64,000 bases of DNA from CATOSP01 sp965204715 (lineage in GTDB: Bacteria; Chloroflexota; Dehalococcoidia; Lucifugimonadales; UBA3495), in the NCBI GenBank assembly GCA_965204715.1, contig OZ242009.1:3100001-3164000 (forward strand), written 5' to 3'. A program made the translations under genes and the position numbers. The first letter of the stretch is position 1; each line of letters begins with the position of its first letter. The notes under the pieces are model-generated. The model saw nothing but the letters and a program-made list of their open reading frames with translations. It made no database searches and was not told the DNA's origin. This document shows, in pieces, positions 61,036-64,000 of the stretch.

Positions 61036-62583
61036 ATGAAATACGACTACATCATCGTTGGGGCCGGTTCGGCCGGCAGCACCCTGGCCAGCCGCCTGTC
61101 CGAGGACTCGGAAAAGGCGGTGCTGTTGCTGGAGGCGGGACCGGACTTCCCGGACTTCGAGTATCTGCCCGAGGACATCAAGTTCGGCAACAACGTATGG
61201 CTCTCGGCCTACGGCCCTCATTCCTGGGGGTTTGAAGCCCAGGTGACTCCGCAGCAGACCAACCTGGTCATTCCCCGGGGCAAGGCCACCGGCGGGTCCA
61301 GCGCGATCAACGGACAGGTCCTATACCGGGGGATTCCCGAGGACTACGACCGTTGGGCCGAGTGGGGCAACGACGAGTGGGCCTATACCAGGATACTGCC
61401 CTACTTCCGCAAGATGGAGACCGACCTGGACTATCCCGGAGGAGACTTCCACGGCGACGACGGCCCGATACCGGTGCGCCGGTATCCCAGGGATGAGTGG
61501 CTGCCCCACGCCACGGCGTTCCAGGATGCGTGCCTGGCCGAGGGGTTTCCCGACGACCCGGACCAGAACCACCCGGAATCCACGGGGGTGTCTCCCAGAG
61601 CGCGGAACACCCTGGAAGGCGTCCGCATCAGCACCGCCATTGCCTACCTCGGGCCCGCCCGGCACCGCTTGAACCTGACCGTCAAGGCCGACGTCCATGC
61701 CCGGCGGGTGCTATTCGACGGGAAGCGGGCGACCGGAGTTGAGGTTGAGAGCGGCGGCGATATTTTCTCCGTCGAGGGTGAGAACATAATCCTCAGCAGC
61801 GGCGCAATCGGCTCTCCTCACCTGCTGCTGCTCTCTGGGATAGGACCTGCGGAGCACCTGGGCAGCTTCGGCGTACCCCTGGTCCATGACCTGCCCGGCG
61901 TGGGTCAGAACCTCCGCGACCACCCGTCGGCGACAGTCCTGTTCCGGGCGAGGGGCGAGAAACCCGATGTACAGGCCCCGGTGATACAGGTTGGCCTGCG
62001 GTACACGGTGGAAGGTTCATACCTGCGCAACGATATGCAGGTAAGCCCGACGATGCTGACCAGCGAGCACCGGCCCGTGCAGGTGGAGATCAACGACGAC
62101 GGCAACTACCTGGGCGTCAGTTGCAGCCTACAGTTGGCCCTTGGAGCGGGGGAACTGCAACTGCAAACTGCCGATCCCACCGTACAGCCCTTCCTCAACT
62201 ACAACTACTACACCGAGCCTTTTGACCTGGAACGGATGCGGAAGGCGGTGCGCCTGGCTATCCGGCTGGCCGACCATCCCTCTTTCCGCGACCTGATCAT
62301 CGAGCGGGTGTCGCCCACGGACGAGGAGCTTGCGTCGGACGACGCCCTGAACGACTGGCTGATGCACTACACCGGCACGTCCCACCACGTGTCCGGCACC
62401 TGCAAGATGGGACCGGATTCCGACGGAATGGCGGTCGTGGACCAGTATGCGAAGGTCCGCGGCGTGGAAGGACTGAGGGTGGCGGACGCCTCCATCATGC
62501 CCGACTGCATCCGGGCCAACACCAACGCCACGACGATAATGATCGCGGAGAGGGTGGCCGACTTTATCAAAGAGGGGCGATGA
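61036..62583 (+). CDS. GMC family oxidoreductase (choline/alcohol dehydrogenase-like)
   Basis: A 515-residue FAD enzyme. N-terminal DYIIVGAGSAGSTLASRL binds FAD; RGKATGGSSAINGQVLYRG is the first GMC signature and GAIGSPHLLLLSGIGP the second. The catalytic His pair is in SHHVSGTCKMG and NTNATTIMIAER. It oxidises an alcohol; choline is one option, with no betaine genes near. GGGAGGGG precedes the ATG. It is 128 bases downstream of the AhpD-like gene, same strand, with its own promoter. Confidence 0.92.
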   Translation: MKYDYIIVGAGSAGSTLASRLSEDSEKAVLLLEAGPDFPDFEYLPEDIKFGNNVWLSAYGPHSWGFEAQVTPQQTNLVIPRGKATGGSSAINGQVLYRGIPEDYDRWAEWGNDEWAYTRILPYFRKMETDLDYPGGDFHGDDGPIPVRRYPRDEWLPHATAFQDACLAEGFPDDPDQNHPESTGVSPRARNTLEGVRISTAIAYLGPARHRLNLTVKADVHARRVLFDGKRATGVEVESGGDIFSVEGENIILSSGAIGSPHLLLLSGIGPAEHLGSFGVPLVHDLPGVGQNLRDHPSATVLFRARGEKPDVQAPVIQVGLRYTVEGSYLRNDMQVSPTMLTSEHRPVQVEINDDGNYLGVSCSLQLALGAGELQLQTADPTVQPFLNYNYYTEPFDLERMRKAVRLAIRLADHPSFRDLIIERVSPTDEELASDDALNDWLMHYTGTSHHVSGTCKMGPDSDGMAVVDQYAKVRGVEGLRVADASIMPDCIRANTNATTIMIAERVADFIKEGR

Positions 62584-62591
62584 GGGGCGAT
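62572..62591. repeat. Tandem 10-base repeat across the stop codon
   Basis: GAGGGGCGAT occurs twice in tandem; the GMC stop codon spans the junction. A degraded third copy (AAGGGCGAT) lies about 20 bases on. Confidence 0.55.
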
Positions 62592-62653
62592 AGAGAAGGC
62601 TGATTAAAGAAGGGCGATAGCGCCCACGGCGGCCAATCCGGCTGTTGACCTGG

Positions 62654-62680
62654 ACAGGGAGGGAGCGCTTCCCTCCCTGT
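62654..62680. terminator. Hairpin between convergent genes
   Basis: ACAGGGAGGGA and TCCCTCCCTGT form a perfect 11-bp stem around GCGCT, between the GMC and VOC genes; T-rich sequence follows on the plus strand. Confidence 0.75.
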
Positions 62681-62689
62681 TGTCTTCAG

Positions 62690-63085
62690 CTAGGCCCTCC
62701 GCTGCACCAGCTCGATCAACACGTCGTCGGGACCCTCGATATAGGACAACCGGCCTCCGCCGGCGACTTCCGTTATTGGCAGGACGACGCGGACCCCGGA
62801 CGCCTCGAGCCGCTGCATGTCGGCGTCAATGTCGTCCACCACGAAACCGAAATGCTCCAACCCCAGCCGGTTCAATTCCGCCACCGGCCTGTCGTCCGGA
62901 GACCCCTCCTTCTGAGAGGAGATATTGAGCCGTACCGGACCCTCAAGCTCCATACCGATGGTGATGGTCCCGGGCATGACCTCCCGGGCCGACAATACCC
63001 TGGCCCCGAAGTGCTTCTCGTACCATGCGGCCGAGTCGTGGGGGTCCGCAGCGCGGATATGCACGTGGTTTATTGCGTAGCCCAT
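62690..63085 (-). CDS. VOC (glyoxalase/bleomycin-resistance/dioxygenase) protein
   Basis: A 131-residue vicinal-oxygen-chelate protein with two beta-alpha-beta-beta-beta units. Metal ligands are probably His in INHVHIRAAD, His in LEHFGFVVDD and Glu in DDVLIELVQ. It may be an isomerase, an epimerase or a thiol transferase. AGGAGGAAAG precedes the ATG. It lies 95 bases downstream of an SDR gene start region on the same strand, forming a likely pair. Confidence 0.85.
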   Translation of the reverse strand: MGYAINHVHIRAADPHDSAAWYEKHFGARVLSAREVMPGTITIGMELEGPVRLNISSQKEGSPDDRPVAELNRLGLEHFGFVVDDIDADMQRLEASGVRVVLPITEVAGGGRLSYIEGPDDVLIELVQRRA

Positions 63086-63180
63086 TGTTCTTTCCTCCTG
63101 GATTTTCCTCCCAGATTACTCAAATCCTTAACCAGGTCAGTTGATCAGGTCAGTTCGCACCGTGCGGGCTGCTTCCCAGC

Positions 63181-63939
63181 CTATCCCCTCCCAATGTAGG
63201 GCATGGCGGTGGCCATTACAGTCATAAACTGCACGTTAGCGTCCAGGGGCAGGCTGGCCATGTAGACAACGGCCCTGGCGACGTTCTCCACGTCCATAGT
63301 CGGCTCGGCCAGGACGTCCCCATTTGGTTGGAGGATGCCGGTGGAGATTAAGCCCGTCATCTCGGTGGCCGCGTTGCCGATGTCTATCTGGCCGCAGGCG
63401 ATGTTGTACTTGCGTCCGTCCAGGGACGAGGAGCGGGTAAGCCCGGTCATGGCGTGCTTGGTGGCGGTGTAGGGGGCGGAGTTGGGCCGGGGCACCTGGG
63501 CCGAGATGGAGCCGTTGTTGATGATGCGGCCTCCCATCGGGTCCTGCTCCTTCATCACCCGGAAAGCCGCCTGGGTACACAGGAAGGCCCCGGTGATGTT
63601 CACATCCACGACTCTTTGCCACTGTTCGTAGGTCAGGTCTTCCAGGAGGACCGGAGGTGCGCTGGCCCCGGCGTTGTTGAACAACAGGTCCAGCCGTCCG
63701 AACCTCTCCGTGGCCGCGGCAAACAGGGCTTGGACCTGGTCGGGGTCACCCACGTCCGCGGGGACCACCAGGGCCCGGGAAGCATCCGGCCCGGCGGCAG
63801 CGGCAGTGTCCTCCAGCGGCTGGGTGCGCCGTCCGGCCAGCGCCACGGAATAGCCTTCCCGCAACAGGGCGAGGGCCGCGCTCCGGCCGACGCCGGTGCC
63901 CGCCCCTGTTACGATTGCAACCCTTGCCTGGGAACTCAT
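63181..63939 (-). CDS. Short-chain dehydrogenase/reductase
   Basis: A 252-residue classical SDR. TGAGTGVGRSAAL binds NAD(P), NNAG is in FNNAGASAPP, catalytic Ser is in NNGSISAQ, and Tyr-Lys in YTATKHAM. Substrate unknown. AGGAGGCG precedes the ATG at 63939. Same strand as the VOC gene. Confidence 0.9.
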   Translation of the reverse strand: MSSQARVAIVTGAGTGVGRSAALALLREGYSVALAGRRTQPLEDTAAAAGPDASRALVVPADVGDPDQVQALFAAATERFGRLDLLFNNAGASAPPVLLEDLTYEQWQRVVDVNITGAFLCTQAAFRVMKEQDPMGGRIINNGSISAQVPRPNSAPYTATKHAMTGLTRSSSLDGRKYNIACGQIDIGNAATEMTGLISTGILQPNGDVLAEPTMDVENVARAVVYMASLPLDANVQFMTVMATAMPYIGRG

Positions 63940-64000
63940 GGCCCGCGCCTCCTGACGTGTCCGTTTCTCAGTGGGTGATGTCCGCCGGTTTCCGGGACCT

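Noticed and set aside
1..64000. CRISPR arrays, rRNA or tRNA genes
   Set aside because: No regularly spaced direct repeats, no cloverleaf with CCA-type end and no conserved rRNA segments were noticed by eye. A tRNA scan would be needed to exclude a tRNA fully.

Overview
The window is one dense, high-GC stretch of bacterial chromosome with short intergenic gaps and frequent GTG/TTG starts. The mix of genes points to a free-living oxidative heterotroph, most likely in the Chloroflexota (Dehalococcoidia, SAR202-like). The clues are an F420 ligase (CofE), molybdenum hydroxylase subunits with a ModABC importer, a GMC oxidoreductase, short-chain dehydrogenases, hydantoinase/oxoprolinase subunits, a UbiE/X/A/D quinone cluster and a Uma2-type protein. 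This placement is an inference from gene content; no rRNA or tRNA gene was seen.

Layout. 1-4.5 kb: partial unknown gene, DUF2182 membrane protein, MFS transporter, then molybdenum hydroxylase FAD and 2Fe-2S subunits with a MoaD-like protein. 4.7-10 kb: NUDIX hydrolase, acetyltransferase, hisA-hisH-cobalamin adenosyltransferase (minus), cofE, dinB. 10-16 kb: second MFS transporter, class III aminotransferase, dienelactone hydrolase, and a thioredoxin-NHL protein read through an in-frame UGA. 16-22 kb (minus): prmC, prfA, ubiE, ubiX, ubiA, ubiD. 22-27 kb: zinc-ribbon protein, modCBA, Lin0512-family protein. 27-34 kb (minus): hyuB, PIG-L deacetylase, methyltransferase, hyuA, macrodomain, alaX. 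34-39 kb: dnaN, Uma2-like protein, a kinase-receiver-winged-helix fusion. 39-44 kb: a 1,386-residue secreted repeat protein behind a 14-C tract. 44-52 kb: SDR, beta-lactamase-fold hydrolase, 2-hydroxyacid dehydrogenase, two hicAB modules, the large molybdenum hydroxylase subunit, cupin. 52-64 kb: msrB, aminopeptidase P, hydrolases, MOSC protein, a radical-SAM-like protein without its cysteines, a PaREP1/HEPN gene inside terminal inverted repeats, an AhpD-like protein with an in-frame UGA, GMC oxidoreductase, VOC protein, SDR.

How the genes fit together. ModABC would supply molybdate for the split molybdenum hydroxylase genes, and the MOSC protein is another molybdenum-cofactor-linked family. 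UbiE/X/A/D look like the late steps of quinone synthesis that would receive electrons from the dehydrogenases. The redox-thiol group includes MsrB and two apparent selenoproteins (thioredoxin-NHL and AhpD-like), each with a hairpin at the right distance after the UGA.

Most notable: (1) two selenocysteine candidates with bacterial-type SECIS hairpins; (2) a ~616-bp element with 19-bp inverted repeats and a 7-bp flanking duplication carrying a HEPN-family gene; (3) a poly-C tract whose loss of one C would fuse a short, strongly initiated ORF in frame to the secreted repeat protein; (4) paired hicAB modules, one toxin broken by a stop at the codon that is Trp52 in the other copy.
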